The notes below the pieces were generated by a model. The model saw nothing but the letters and a program-made list of their open reading frames with translations, was not told where the DNA came from and did not search any database. From NCBI GenBank assembly GCA_965242775.1, contig CBDETI010000014.1:248001-312000 (forward strand): a DNA stretch of 64,000 bases, given 5' to 3'. Shown in pieces: positions 34,421-42,695 of the stretch; position 1 is the first letter of the stretch, and every line of letters starts with the position of its first letter. The stretch comes from JAWPMT01 sp965242775. GTDB taxonomy: Bacteria; Bacteroidota; Bacteroidia; Cytophagales; Cyclobacteriaceae. The position numbers were made by a program, and so were the translations under genes.

Positions 34421-34993
34421 ATGACTGAAAAAGAAAAAATGCTTCATGGGGAGTTTTACAATTCCCGGGACCCGGAGTTGTTGGAAATGTATTTCCGCGC
34501 CAAAAAACTGATGCAGGCATACAATCAATTGGATGTATCCAACTTGGTTGAACGGGATGAAATTCTCTCCGACTTATTAGGTTTCAAAGGAGCAGGCATT
34601 TGGGTTGAAGCTCCATTTTATTGTGATTACGGTTCCAACATCTCCCTAGGAGACAACACCTTCGTGAATGTCAATTGTATGTTGTTGGACAATAACAAAA
34701 TCACGATCGGGGAAAATGGTCTGCTGGCACCTTACGTTCAAATTTACACCGCCAACCATCCACTAAACGCCAAAGATAGGATCGTAAAAAATGCTGATCG
34801 TACCAGCTACTTAACTTCTACCAAGCCCGTTGCCATTGGAGACAATGTTTGGATTGGTGGCAACTCCGTGATTTTCCCTGGCGTGACCATCGGCAACAAT
34901 GTCACCATCGGTGCTGGTAGCGTAGTAACTAAAGACCTACCTAGTAATGTGTTGGCTTTCGGCAATCCTTGCAAAGTCCACCAGGCGCTTTAG
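34421..34993 (+). CDS. Sugar O-acetyltransferase (maltose/galactoside type)
   Basis: About 190 residues from the ATG at 34421. The N-terminal Mac segment (TEKEKMLHGEFYNSRDPELLE) is followed by left-handed beta-helix hexapeptide repeats (ISLGDNTFVNVNCMLLDNNKITIGENGLL). The catalytic His lies in QIYTANHPLNAKDR, and VWIGGNSVIFPGVTIGNNVTIGAGSVV closes the coil. It transfers acetyl from acetyl-CoA to a sugar hydroxyl. An in-frame ATG at 34346 would add 25 unlikely residues. It is convergent with the response regulator gene. Confidence 0.93.
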   Translation: MTEKEKMLHGEFYNSRDPELLEMYFRAKKLMQAYNQLDVSNLVERDEILSDLLGFKGAGIWVEAPFYCDYGSNISLGDNTFVNVNCMLLDNNKITIGENGLLAPYVQIYTANHPLNAKDRIVKNADRTSYLTSTKPVAIGDNVWIGGNSVIFPGVTIGNNVTIGAGSVVTKDLPSNVLAFGNPCKVHQAL

Positions 34994-35003
34994 CACTTAC
35001 CAC

Positions 35004-36041
35004 TCACCACTTGATTGATTCTAGTTTTTGTTTATCAAGTATGCGAATTCCAGAAGCGTGCACTTCAATGATTTCCTCCTTCTTAAATTCCGACAGCACT
35101 CTTATAACCGATTCGGCAGCGGTCCCTACCATTCCTGCCAGATCGTTTCTGGCTATTTTAAACTCGGCTCGGTCATCATAGGCTTCCGCCAGCTTGAGCA
35201 AGTTGGTTGCCACCCGGCGCCGGACAGTGTCATAAGCCAAGAGGAGCAATTCCTTTTCTTTGTCAGTGACTTCCTTCGCCAGGTGTTTAACAAACTCTCC
35301 AGCTATGTTGCGATCCTCATGTATCAGTTTATTGAAATCATCGCGACTGATCAATTTGATCTCCGCATCTTCCATACAAGCGGCAAAGTCGGTTTGGACG
35401 CTATCTCGAAGGAGGGAATTGTAGCCAAAATAGGTTCCTTCCTTATGCACGTCGAGTATAAACTCCTTTCCGTCCTCGCTGATCTTATACACCTTCACCT
35501 TTCCCGTGGCGAGATAGTACAGGTAATGCGGAAAGTCGCCTTCTCGATAAATAATATCATTCTTTTTGTAGGTCCTTTCGCTTTTCAGAATCCCGGACAG
35601 ACCCTCATTGAGGGATGCTGCCCCCGACAAAAAGGAATCGGGGTTCCCGGCACCTCCTAGCTCCTTAAGTTTTTGATATTTCGTCAATCTGCGTTCTATC
35701 GCATTGAGCAGTTCTACATCATCGAATGGTTTTGTGAGGTAATCGTCTGCTCCCAGGTTCATACCCTGGCGGAAATCTTCTTTCTCCGCCTTTGCGGTTA
35801 GGTAGATAAACGGAATATCTTGGGTTCGCTGGTCTTTCCCCAACAAGTACAGCACCTCATAACCATCCATCTCGGGCATCATTATATCGCAAAGAATGAG
35901 GTCGGGTAATTCCTGTTTTGCCCGCTTCACTCCTTCCTTGCCGGTTGCAGCCTCTACCACTTCATAGTTCGACAATTCGAGAATTTCAACCAGGTTTTCT
36001 CGTACTTCGTTATTGTCCTCTATCACTAAGATCTTGTGCAT
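35004..36041 (-). CDS. Response regulator: REC domain fused to CRP/FNR-type DNA-binding protein
   Basis: A 345-residue fusion. Residues 1-120 are a receiver domain with phospho-acceptor Asp52 (LILCDIMMPEMDG) and the acid pair ED near residue 9. Residues ~155-270 form a cyclic-nucleotide-binding-type beta barrel (HYLYYLATGKVKVYKIS). Residues ~280-345 are a CRP-type winged helix-turn-helix (NDLAGMVGTAAESVIRVLSEF). Glu310 and Arg314 sit where CRP and FNR use Glu and Arg to read TGA..TCA half-sites, with Ile313 replacing Ser212 of FNR. No Fe-S Cys set is visible, so it should be driven by phosphorylation from the kinase gene, which it overlaps by 32 bp. Confidence 0.93.
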   Translation of the reverse strand: MHKILVIEDNNEVRENLVEILELSNYEVVEAATGKEGVKRAKQELPDLILCDIMMPEMDGYEVLYLLGKDQRTQDIPFIYLTAKAEKEDFRQGMNLGADDYLTKPFDDVELLNAIERRLTKYQKLKELGGAGNPDSFLSGAASLNEGLSGILKSERTYKKNDIIYREGDFPHYLYYLATGKVKVYKISEDGKEFILDVHKEGTYFGYNSLLRDSVQTDFAACMEDAEIKLISRDDFNKLIHEDRNIAGEFVKHLAKEVTDKEKELLLLAYDTVRRRVATNLLKLAEAYDDRAEFKIARNDLAGMVGTAAESVIRVLSEFKKEEIIEVHASGIRILDKQKLESIKW

Positions 36042-37638
36042 AATCTAATAGGGTTATAGTAAAAGTAGTACCCACACCAACCTCGCTGACAAATTCCACT
36101 TCTCCTTGCAACAGCTCGATATACTTTTTCACGATATTCAAGCCCAAGCCAGTTCCAGGTAGGTTCACAGCATTAGCAGCCCTATAAAATCTATCAAAAA
36201 TATTAGACTGTTCTTCTTTGGGTATGCCGTAGCCCTCATCTTTCACAGCAAATTGGCAGCCTCCTCGGAGTTTGGAAAAAGTCACTTCAATGGGACTTCC
36301 AGGTTCCGAGTATTTACTCGCGTTTGAAATCAAATTCAAAAAGGCGTTCTTTAGAATCTTCGGATCTGTTTTGATCTTGATTCCATTGACTTTTGGCATG
36401 AGGAGTTTTTGATTGGTCTTCAATGTCGGGTCCATCTCCTCCTTGATGTGCACCAATAAGTCTGCCAATTCCACCTCTTCGATATCGATCTGAATTTTGC
36501 CCTCCTCTAGTTTTCCAATAGAGAGAAAATCGTTTAGTATGTTCGTAAGATTGTTAATAGCTGATTTGATCCGCTGAATATGTTTTTCTCGTTGTTCGCG
36601 GGCGTCATTGGGATATTTTCCAATCAGTGCCACTGACGATAAAATAGTACTTAAGGGTGTCCTAAATTCATGACTGGCCATTGAGACAAATCGAGTCTTC
36701 AGCTCATTAAGCTCCTTTTCTTTTAGCAACGAGTTCTTGATTTCCTCTTCCGCTTTCTTCTGCTTGGTGATATTTTCCTCCACCAACAACAACTGAAAGA
36801 TCACACCCTTGTCGTCCCGCAGTGGTACGCCTTGCAGTTGATAGTGACTCTCCCCGGATTCTAATTCCATGGAAAACTCACGGCCCTGCTTTAGGTCAGT
36901 GAGTAGCCCGGGTAGTCTATCGCTGTTGGGAGCAAATTCCAGGAAGCTTTGACCGATCAGCATATCCTCGGTCCAATTTCTGGTGGCCATTTCTGCACCA
37001 CTCACGAAAACATAGCGCAAATCCAGGTCAAGCACGGTAATAATGCCATTTGGAAAATTTGCGGCTATGGCCTTATAAAGCTCCTGCGCTTCCAATAAAG
37101 TGGCCTCAGCATATTTTCGTTCCTGCACCTGGCTTTGAAGCCCCAAATTGAGATGCTCCAACTCCCTGGTGCGCTCAAGCACCTTATCCTCAAGTTGTTC
37201 TGAATATTCCTTGAGTTGTTGTTGGCTTTTACGAAGCTTTTCTTCGTTTTCTTTTCGGAGGGTAATATCTATGATAAAGGCGGCCGTAAGCATTTGCCCT
37301 GCTGATCGAAACGAGCTTAGGCTGATTTCCACGGGAAACTCTTTTTTGTCCTTTCGCAAGGCAAATAGGTCCAGGCCAATTCCCATCTTTCGCGATTTTG
37401 GCTGACTGGAGAATTTCCTGCGATGCTTCGGATGAGATTCACGATATCTTTCGGGCATCAACACCTCCAGGTCCAGGCCCTCAAGCTCCCCCGGGGAATA
37501 ACCAAAAAGCTGCTGCGCGCTGGGGTTGGCAAGGATGATCTTTCCCGCTGGGTCAATAATGATAATGCCTTCTGACGCTGAGGTAAATATCCGCTCGACC
37601 AACGTCAAATCCCCTGAGGTATTGTCGCTTTCGTTCAT
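36010..37638 (-). CDS. PAS-domain sensor histidine kinase
   Basis: A 542-residue soluble kinase from the ATG at 37638; a 16-residue upstream extension to 37686 is less likely. It has no membrane helix. PAS-1 (residues ~15-130) has MPERYRESHPKHRRKF and FPVEISLS. A coiled coil follows, then PAS-2 (AANFPNGIITVLDLDLRYVFVSG) and the kinase core with the phospho-His in SMASHEFRTPLSTI. N box, DEGYGIPKEEQ and GTGLGLNIVKK mark the ATP-binding domain. In PAS-1, His69 is at the place of the FixL haem His, but FixL's distal Arg is Leu here. Haem binding is only a possibility. The gene overlaps the response regulator and should phosphorylate Asp52. Confidence 0.92.
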   Translation of the reverse strand: MNESDNTSGDLTLVERIFTSASEGIIIIDPAGKIILANPSAQQLFGYSPGELEGLDLEVLMPERYRESHPKHRRKFSSQPKSRKMGIGLDLFALRKDKKEFPVEISLSSFRSAGQMLTAAFIIDITLRKENEEKLRKSQQQLKEYSEQLEDKVLERTRELEHLNLGLQSQVQERKYAEATLLEAQELYKAIAANFPNGIITVLDLDLRYVFVSGAEMATRNWTEDMLIGQSFLEFAPNSDRLPGLLTDLKQGREFSMELESGESHYQLQGVPLRDDKGVIFQLLLVEENITKQKKAEEEIKNSLLKEKELNELKTRFVSMASHEFRTPLSTILSSVALIGKYPNDAREQREKHIQRIKSAINNLTNILNDFLSIGKLEEGKIQIDIEEVELADLLVHIKEEMDPTLKTNQKLLMPKVNGIKIKTDPKILKNAFLNLISNASKYSEPGSPIEVTFSKLRGGCQFAVKDEGYGIPKEEQSNIFDRFYRAANAVNLPGTGLGLNIVKKYIELLQGEVEFVSEVGVGTTFTITLLDYAQDLSDRGQ

Positions 37639-37712
37639 GGGATATTTAGGCTTTGAAAAACCATGAAATCGAACATCGGATGCCAAAGGAATAGCTTTTC
37701 GGTAAAAAGAAG

Positions 37713-37726
37713 CTGAGAAAAGTCAT
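37713..37726. promoter_or_regulatory. FNR/CRP-like box CTGAGAAAAGTCAT between kinase and usp
   Basis: A TGA-N6-TCA near-palindrome in the divergent region, centred about 81 bp from the kinase ATG and about 85 bp from the usp TTG start. It could allow the REC-CRP regulator to control both genes. Confidence 0.45.
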
Positions 37727-37804
37727 CTTTCCGTCCAAAAAAGATCATTTACTCTCTAAGCATAAACATGCTATTTGCAGATTGTTGTTTACCCACACAT
37801 TCCT

Positions 37805-38224
37805 TTGAAAAGACTCAAGCATATCATGGTGGCTACTGATTTTTCGCCATCTGCATGGACAGCTACAAAGCACGCGATTGACTGGTGCGCCGAAAGTTAC
37901 CAGGTGGAGATTACATTGATACATGTAATTCCCGAAAAGCAAAAAACGAAGGAGAGCTCGGTCGGGCACATTGAACAGCAAATGGACCAGTTTATATCAC
38001 AACTCCGAGGAGATAGGTCAATGAAAATTGTCCCTGTGGTGAAAAAAGGGTCTGTCCAGCATGAAGTTTTGAAATATCTGAGTAACTGCGATCCTGACCT
38101 GATTATGATCGGTATCAATGGCAATGGTGGAATGAATAACCTTATTGGCAAAAATGCGCTTGGGATCATTCAGGGAGCAGGTAAACCGATTATGATTCTT
38201 CCCAGTGCAGAGCAACGAGACTAA
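37805..38224 (+). CDS. Universal stress protein (single UspA domain)
   Basis: About 139 residues from the TTG at 37805, which gives the usual opening LKRLKHIMVATDFS. Longer (TTG 37775) and shorter (ATG 37826) in-frame starts exist. The Usp fold ends in the nucleotide-binding pattern GINGNGGMNNLIGKNALGIIQGAGKPIMILP, which lacks the full GxxGxxxxxxGS ATP motif, so ATP binding is uncertain. It is transcribed divergently from the histidine kinase and lies next to two further usp genes. Usp proteins of this type often respond to low oxygen in Bacteroidota. Confidence 0.85.
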   Translation: MKRLKHIMVATDFSPSAWTATKHAIDWCAESYQVEITLIHVIPEKQKTKESSVGHIEQQMDQFISQLRGDRSMKIVPVVKKGSVQHEVLKYLSNCDPDLIMIGINGNGGMNNLIGKNALGIIQGAGKPIMILPSAEQRD

Positions 38225-38248
38225 CGCGCGCCTCGAGTGATCAAAATC

Positions 38249-38977
38249 TCAATCGATGGTGATCAATGGTATAGCGCTTTGATTTACCAGATGTTTGGTT
38301 ACTCTTCCTCCTTCGTCCGATTTGTTAGCTCCCCGGTCTCTGGGCATGGTTGCGATTAGATCGAGCTTCTTCTCGACACTATATTTCAGCAGTGCCAGTG
38401 AAATATCTTCGCCATGAATGAAGTCATATTGGTGCTTGACATCATGCAAATAAAATTCTATGGTATCTTCAACAACGCCATTTAATTCCCAGCGCTGAAT
38501 CGGCTCGGTACTGACATGGATGATGTGTACTTCCGCTTTAAGTTCCATCGCCAAGTGCCAAAGAATCGTTAAAACCGAGGAATCTTTAAAGGAGGAGTTA
38601 TCGCAAGCAAAACCGATTCGAGCAATTTCCCTTGGCATCCAGCCCTCCGGGAAAAAGAGCGTGGGCCTTTTTAAGGATAATCCCAACTCTTTTGCTTTAT
38701 CGGTAGCTGTAAATGCCACCAAATCCAACACATGATGATCACAAGTATTGACAATAGCATCTGCTATGTCCCCTTCAAATTCTTCCAGCTGAAACAGTGC
38801 TTCTTCCTGGTCACCCCATAATCTCAGCGTATCCAAATAATTGCTATCCGGGTGGCTTTTGGACGCAAGCAGAATCAGTTCAAAATCATTCTTAGTCGCA
38901 AACCCAAGTAGGAATTGAAGGACTTCCGAGGCAATGTATTCAGGTGCAAGCGGAACCAATATTTTTCTCTTTATCAT
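38249..38977 (-). CDS. Divergent double-domain universal stress protein
   Basis: A 242-residue protein: two weakly conserved Usp halves (IKRKILVPLAPEYIASEVLQFLLGFA and ARIGFACDNSSFKDSSVLTILWHLAMEL). The first half is truncated. The second keeps EVHIIHVSTE and ends in DLIATMPRDRGANKSDEGGRVTKHLVNQSAIPLITI, without the full ATP loop. It is convergent with the preceding usp. An FNR/CRP-like box lies 76 bp upstream of its ATG. Confidence 0.8.
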   Translation of the reverse strand: MIKRKILVPLAPEYIASEVLQFLLGFATKNDFELILLASKSHPDSNYLDTLRLWGDQEEALFQLEEFEGDIADAIVNTCDHHVLDLVAFTATDKAKELGLSLKRPTLFFPEGWMPREIARIGFACDNSSFKDSSVLTILWHLAMELKAEVHIIHVSTEPIQRWELNGVVEDTIEFYLHDVKHQYDFIHGEDISLALLKYSVEKKLDLIATMPRDRGANKSDEGGRVTKHLVNQSAIPLITID

Positions 38978-39046
38978 GTCGTTTCAATTGTATTCAAATG
39001 TACTTTCCAGTGAACACGCCTAAGGTGACAAGCTCCGGCTGGAGAG

Positions 39047-39060
39047 CTGATTTTTATCAA
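39047..39060. promoter_or_regulatory. FNR-like box CTGATTTTTATCAA
   Basis: CTGAT-N4-ATCAA matches the classical FNR box TTGAT-N4-ATCAA at 9 of 10 positions. Its centre lies about 76 bp upstream of the ATG of the usp gene ending at 38249. Confidence 0.55.
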
Positions 39061-39082
39061 GAACGCCTCGCAAGCCACAAGC

Positions 39083-39112
39083 AAAAAAAAAGCCCGGCCT
39101 GACCGGGCTTTT
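39083..39112 (-). terminator. Terminator of the usp gene at 39133-40005
   Basis: AAAAGCCCGG (39088-39097) pairs with CCGGGCTTTT (39103-39112), with a run of nine T on the minus strand after the stem. Confidence 0.85.
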
Positions 39113-39132
39113 GCATACTCGTCACCACCTCA

Positions 39133-40005
39133 CTAACGGGTGGTTTCAAGTACCCCCTCGAGTTTCACGGTCCAGATGGGAATGTCGGAGTGGTTTGCGA
39201 CATCTTCGGCCGTACTTCCCCCGAAGAAATGGGCCAAACCAGTTCGTCCGTGAGTGCCCATGGCAATCATCCCAGCATTGTTATCTCTGGCAAATTTTAG
39301 TATGCCTTCATCGGCAAACTCCGCTTCCACAGTGCTTATCGTATAATTTTTAAGGTTATTGCGAGCAACAAAATGCTTCAACTGCTTCAATGCATGGCCT
39401 TCAGTTAAGTAGTTATAGGGAGTTTTTACCCGGATCACATGCATTTTCAGATCCAACAGCTCCTGTAATCGGGTTACTTGATCAGAAATGAGATCTTGCT
39501 CATCCGTCATATCAGAAGCATAGACCATACTCTTGATATCTTCCAGTTTGGTCTCCCCTTTTATTGTGAACACAGGGCAATTTGCAAACCTTATCACTCG
39601 CTCGGCATTGCTTCCTATAAGCACTTCGGTGAGTCCGGAAGCTCCCTTAGAGCCCATAACTACGAGATCGACCTCCTCGTCAATTATGTTCTTGGTTATG
39701 TATTCAAAAGGATTGCCAAACTCTAGTTTGTAGCTTGCCGTCACACCTTGCGACTCAAGGTTAGCCACCATATCGGCAAGCCGTTCCCTGGTCTTTCGAA
39801 TGAGTTGCACCTGATACAGTTGCTCAAAAGAGTAATCAGTATGTATTTCACCCATTACACTAAATGAACCATAAGGTACCTCCAACACATGGAGCAACAG
39901 CATCTCCGAATTGGCCTTTTTTGCCAAGCCTTGCGCGAAATCCAGAGCGTGTGTCGCTTCCTTAGAAAAATCAGTTGGGAGAAGTATTCGTTTCATGACA
40001 CTCAA
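39133..40005 (-). CDS. Universal stress protein (two UspA domains)
   Basis: A 290-residue tandem Usp. The N-terminal domain starts MKRILLPTDFSKEATHALDFA and carries the ATP-type loop VMGSKGASGLTEVLIGSNAERVI. The C-terminal domain ends MGTHGRTGLAHFFGGSTAEDVANHSDIPIW, also with a GxxGxxxxxxGS loop. Both halves therefore could bind ATP. Such tandem Usps respond to stress and low oxygen. An FNR-like box lies about 53 bp upstream. Ends at a strong terminator. Confidence 0.93.
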   Translation of the reverse strand: MSVMKRILLPTDFSKEATHALDFAQGLAKKANSEMLLLHVLEVPYGSFSVMGEIHTDYSFEQLYQVQLIRKTRERLADMVANLESQGVTASYKLEFGNPFEYITKNIIDEEVDLVVMGSKGASGLTEVLIGSNAERVIRFANCPVFTIKGETKLEDIKSMVYASDMTDEQDLISDQVTRLQELLDLKMHVIRVKTPYNYLTEGHALKQLKHFVARNNLKNYTISTVEAEFADEGILKFARDNNAGMIAMGTHGRTGLAHFFGGSTAEDVANHSDIPIWTVKLEGVLETTR

Positions 40006-40051
40006 GGTTTGTTTACAGTATCAAAAGTGATATACATCCAGGAGGTAGACT

Positions 40052-40065
40052 ATGATGAAAGTCAA
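40052..40065. promoter_or_regulatory. FNR/CRP-like box TTGACTTTCATCAT (minus strand)
   Basis: On the minus strand TTGAC-N4-ATCAT matches TTGAT-N4-ATCAA at 8 of 10 positions, centred about 53 bp upstream of the usp ATG at 40005. Confidence 0.5.
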
Positions 40066-40132
40066 GGTTTAAGATGATTTTAACACAGCCACGACCAGTG
40101 TGATTTTCGACCTTGAATAGGCGCAATTTTCT

Positions 40133-41491
40133 TTAAACTGCCTTACTGAAAGTAGTCTGCGGGTGCTGGCCTCTATTCATGCGACCATCGAATGCGGAGC
40201 CTATATTTCGTAGAAACCGGAAACCACGAGTTGAAACCTTTAGACCTGTAGGATCATATACCAGGAGACCATCATCCGCCAGGATATCCAGAAGATTCCA
40301 ATCTATCTCCAAACCGAAAAAGTCCAATTCGGATTCTGACCATTTTGTTTCTCCCTGACACATGACATCCAAAATCAATCGCCTCAAAAACAAGTCTGCT
40401 TTCGTATGGTTATGGCCTTTGGATATAGGGAATAGGCCTTGATCCACCATACTACTGTAAGTACGCAGGTTTTTGTGATTCTGGACAAATCCATCCCAAC
40501 AGTCGCCTATCGCACTTACCCCCAGGCCAATGATCAGTCGATTGCCTGACGTAGTATAACCCATAAAGTTTCGGTGCAGGTCCTTAGTCCGGGCAGCCTT
40601 CGCTAGTGCATCTTCTGGTTTGGCAAAATGGTCCATCCCTACCTCCTCATAACCCATATCAAAGAGCAATTCCCGACCAAGCAAATAATGATCAGTTTTA
40701 GATTCAGGGTTCGGTAGAAACTGCTCGTATGAACGTTGCGCCGGTTTCAGTTTAGGTACGTGTGCGTAACTGTAAAATGCAATCCTATCAGGGTCCAGAT
40801 CAGCCACTTTTCGGAAGGTATCCGTGACGGAATCGGCAGTTTGGTGGGGCAAGCCATAAATCAAATCATAGTTGATAGATCGATAACCTGCGGCTCGTGC
40901 ACTTTCTGTCACGGACCTGACCTGGTCCAGGGACTGGATTCTATTGATGGCTTTCTGAACTTGCAGGTCAAAATCCTGAATGCCCAGACTTATCCTGGAA
41001 AACCCTTCTCCCAGAAGCCCTAGCAGGTGTTCCTGGTTGGTGTTGCGCGGATGTCCCTCGAATCCATAGTCCGGCTCGTCAGGCACATCGCAATCATTTC
41101 TTATTTGGCTTACTAGATCAATCAACTGTTGGGCGGCGAAAAAAGTGGGTGTACCGCCGCCGAGGTGCAGCTCTTTTAATATCGGTTTTTCTGGTAGCAG
41201 GTCCAGATAAAGGCGCCACTCCTTCAGGAGGGTCTCGATATAGGGCGATTCCACCCCATGGTTTTTTGTGATGTGTGTGTGGCATCCACAATAAGTGCAT
41301 AAACTCTCGCAAAAAGGCAGGTGAATGTAGATACTTATCTCTTTCGCATTTTGCCAGTAGGCACGTAACATGGACTCCTGCCAATGGCTGATTGAGAAAC
41401 GTGCCGTATCCCAGTAGGGCACCGTCGGATAGCTCGTGTAACGAGGGACAGGTACATTGTATTTTCTTAATAGGGATCTGTTGATAGTCAT
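40133..41491 (-). CDS. hemN: Oxygen-independent coproporphyrinogen III oxidase
   Basis: A 452-residue radical-SAM enzyme that makes protoporphyrinogen IX for haem without oxygen. The cluster motif CESLCTYCGC (CxxxCxxC plus C) follows the YIHLPF segment near residue 60. LGGGTPTF and GLGVSAIGD are also diagnostic, and SYAHVPKLKPAQRSYEQFLP is the HemN rather than HemW pattern. It overlaps safE by 4 bp (ATGA) and is the last gene of the cbb3 operon, a logical place, since the oxidase needs much haem under low oxygen. Confidence 0.95.
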   Translation of the reverse strand: MTINRSLLRKYNVPVPRYTSYPTVPYWDTARFSISHWQESMLRAYWQNAKEISIYIHLPFCESLCTYCGCHTHITKNHGVESPYIETLLKEWRLYLDLLPEKPILKELHLGGGTPTFFAAQQLIDLVSQIRNDCDVPDEPDYGFEGHPRNTNQEHLLGLLGEGFSRISLGIQDFDLQVQKAINRIQSLDQVRSVTESARAAGYRSINYDLIYGLPHQTADSVTDTFRKVADLDPDRIAFYSYAHVPKLKPAQRSYEQFLPNPESKTDHYLLGRELLFDMGYEEVGMDHFAKPEDALAKAARTKDLHRNFMGYTTSGNRLIIGLGVSAIGDCWDGFVQNHKNLRTYSSMVDQGLFPISKGHNHTKADLFLRRLILDVMCQGETKWSESELDFFGLEIDWNLLDILADDGLLVYDPTGLKVSTRGFRFLRNIGSAFDGRMNRGQHPQTTFSKAV

Positions 41492-42186
41492 TGGCAGATA
41501 GTTAGAGATTTGGGATTAAAGTGACCAAGTTGTGGGATATCAGGAAAGTCCAAGGCGAGGCCTCTCCAAACCATTATCACCCCAAAAACCAGCATGGCGG
41601 GTGTCAGCCAGCGAGAGGAATCGAATCGTCGCACAACGCGCAGGGCTGGTAAAAAAGCGACACCTAACATCATTGGCCAGGTACCTAGGCCAAAGCCAAA
41701 CATTAGGGTTATTCCTTCCCAGGTTTGTGTAAATGCCAATGACGAGGCACTGGCCAAGTACACCATGCCACAGGGCAGCAGGCCATTGAGACCTCCGGTG
41801 AGGAAAAATGACATTCTCTCCCGCCGTTGAAATTGATTTTGAATCGCTCGCTTCACTAAACCTAGCCATCTGGAGTCGCCGACTAAGCCAGTAGCTCTTT
41901 TGTAGAAGATGGGCCAAGAAAGAGAAAGCACCAGCAAAACACCAATTGATACGGAAAGTGCGTTTTGCAAACCGGACCAGGCAAACTGCTGACCCACAAT
42001 TGAGAGCACTAATCCTATTGTCATGTAGGTAAGGGTTCGGCCTGCGGAGTACAAGAAGTTTTTGACAAACCTCTGCAATGACGAGCTATTGCCATAGGGT
42101 AAAGCCAAAACCAGGGGGCCGCACATCCCCAGGCAATGCCAGCTCCCCAAAAAACCAATACTAAAACCAATAATCAGGGTGCTCAT
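41488..42186 (-). CDS. SafE/TauE-like (CcoG-region) membrane protein
   Basis: A 232-residue protein with about six membrane helices. It begins STLIIGFSIGFLGSWHCLGMCGPLVLAL and has the motif GGLNGLLPCGMVYLASASSLAF, the pattern of the sulfite exporter/cytochrome-biogenesis SafE family near cbb3 genes. The conserved Cys and His in SWHCLGMCGP and the LPCG turn fit copper or thiol handling. Probably helps assembly of the oxidase. Coupled by ATGA overlaps to ccoH upstream and hemN downstream. Confidence 0.88.
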   Translation of the reverse strand: MSTLIIGFSIGFLGSWHCLGMCGPLVLALPYGNSSSLQRFVKNFLYSAGRTLTYMTIGLVLSIVGQQFAWSGLQNALSVSIGVLLVLSLSWPIFYKRATGLVGDSRWLGLVKRAIQNQFQRRERMSFFLTGGLNGLLPCGMVYLASASSLAFTQTWEGITLMFGFGLGTWPMMLGVAFLPALRVVRRFDSSRWLTPAMLVFGVIMVWRGLALDFPDIPQLGHFNPKSLTICQ

Positions 42187-42608
42187 TCCACAAAAATTCC
42201 TTTTTCCTGATAGTAAGACCGCTCTTTATCGGACCAATGCAATTTCAATATGTAATAGCCGGATGCGACCTGTTCTTCCGGAATGATTTCATGCAAGGAA
42301 TTGGTCAAAGCAAATTTTCTATCCAAGCGCTGATCGGAGGGCCGGTACATATAAACTTCGCCACTTTCAGGAGTCACGGGAAAGGTCAAAGCGATGCCTT
42401 GCACACTTTTTCCAATATCCACAACCATTGCTTGCTTGGAGTTGTTGATCTCATCGATCCTATTTTGGTAAGCCAACTCTTCCTTGTAGTAATCTGCCGT
42501 TACCAAAGCTATATCTTGCTCGAAGGCCTTCACCGCCATGAAAATCATAAGTGAAGCGAAGGCAATGAAAGCGAAAGTCAGGCCGTGGCCCCAATTCATA
42601 TTTTTCAT
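42183..42608 (-). CDS. ccoH: FixH family protein (CcoH)
   Basis: A 141-residue protein with one N-terminal membrane helix (GLTFAFIAFASLMIFMAVKAF) and a periplasmic beta domain. ALVTADYYKEELAYQNRIDEINNSKQ is the FixH hallmark. It helps assemble or stabilise cbb3 oxidase. It overlaps safE by 4 bp and follows ccoG by 87 bp. Confidence 0.92.
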   Translation of the reverse strand: MKNMNWGHGLTFAFIAFASLMIFMAVKAFEQDIALVTADYYKEELAYQNRIDEINNSKQAMVVDIGKSVQGIALTFPVTPESGEVYMYRPSDQRLDRKFALTNSLHEIIPEEQVASGYYILKLHWSDKERSYYQEKGIFVE

Positions 42609-42695
42609 AAGTTCTCAGCAATTAAATAGTCGTAATTCCGTAAGTGATTCAGCGTTGTTCCTTGAGACATTTGATGAGTTCCAATCATAATTTCC

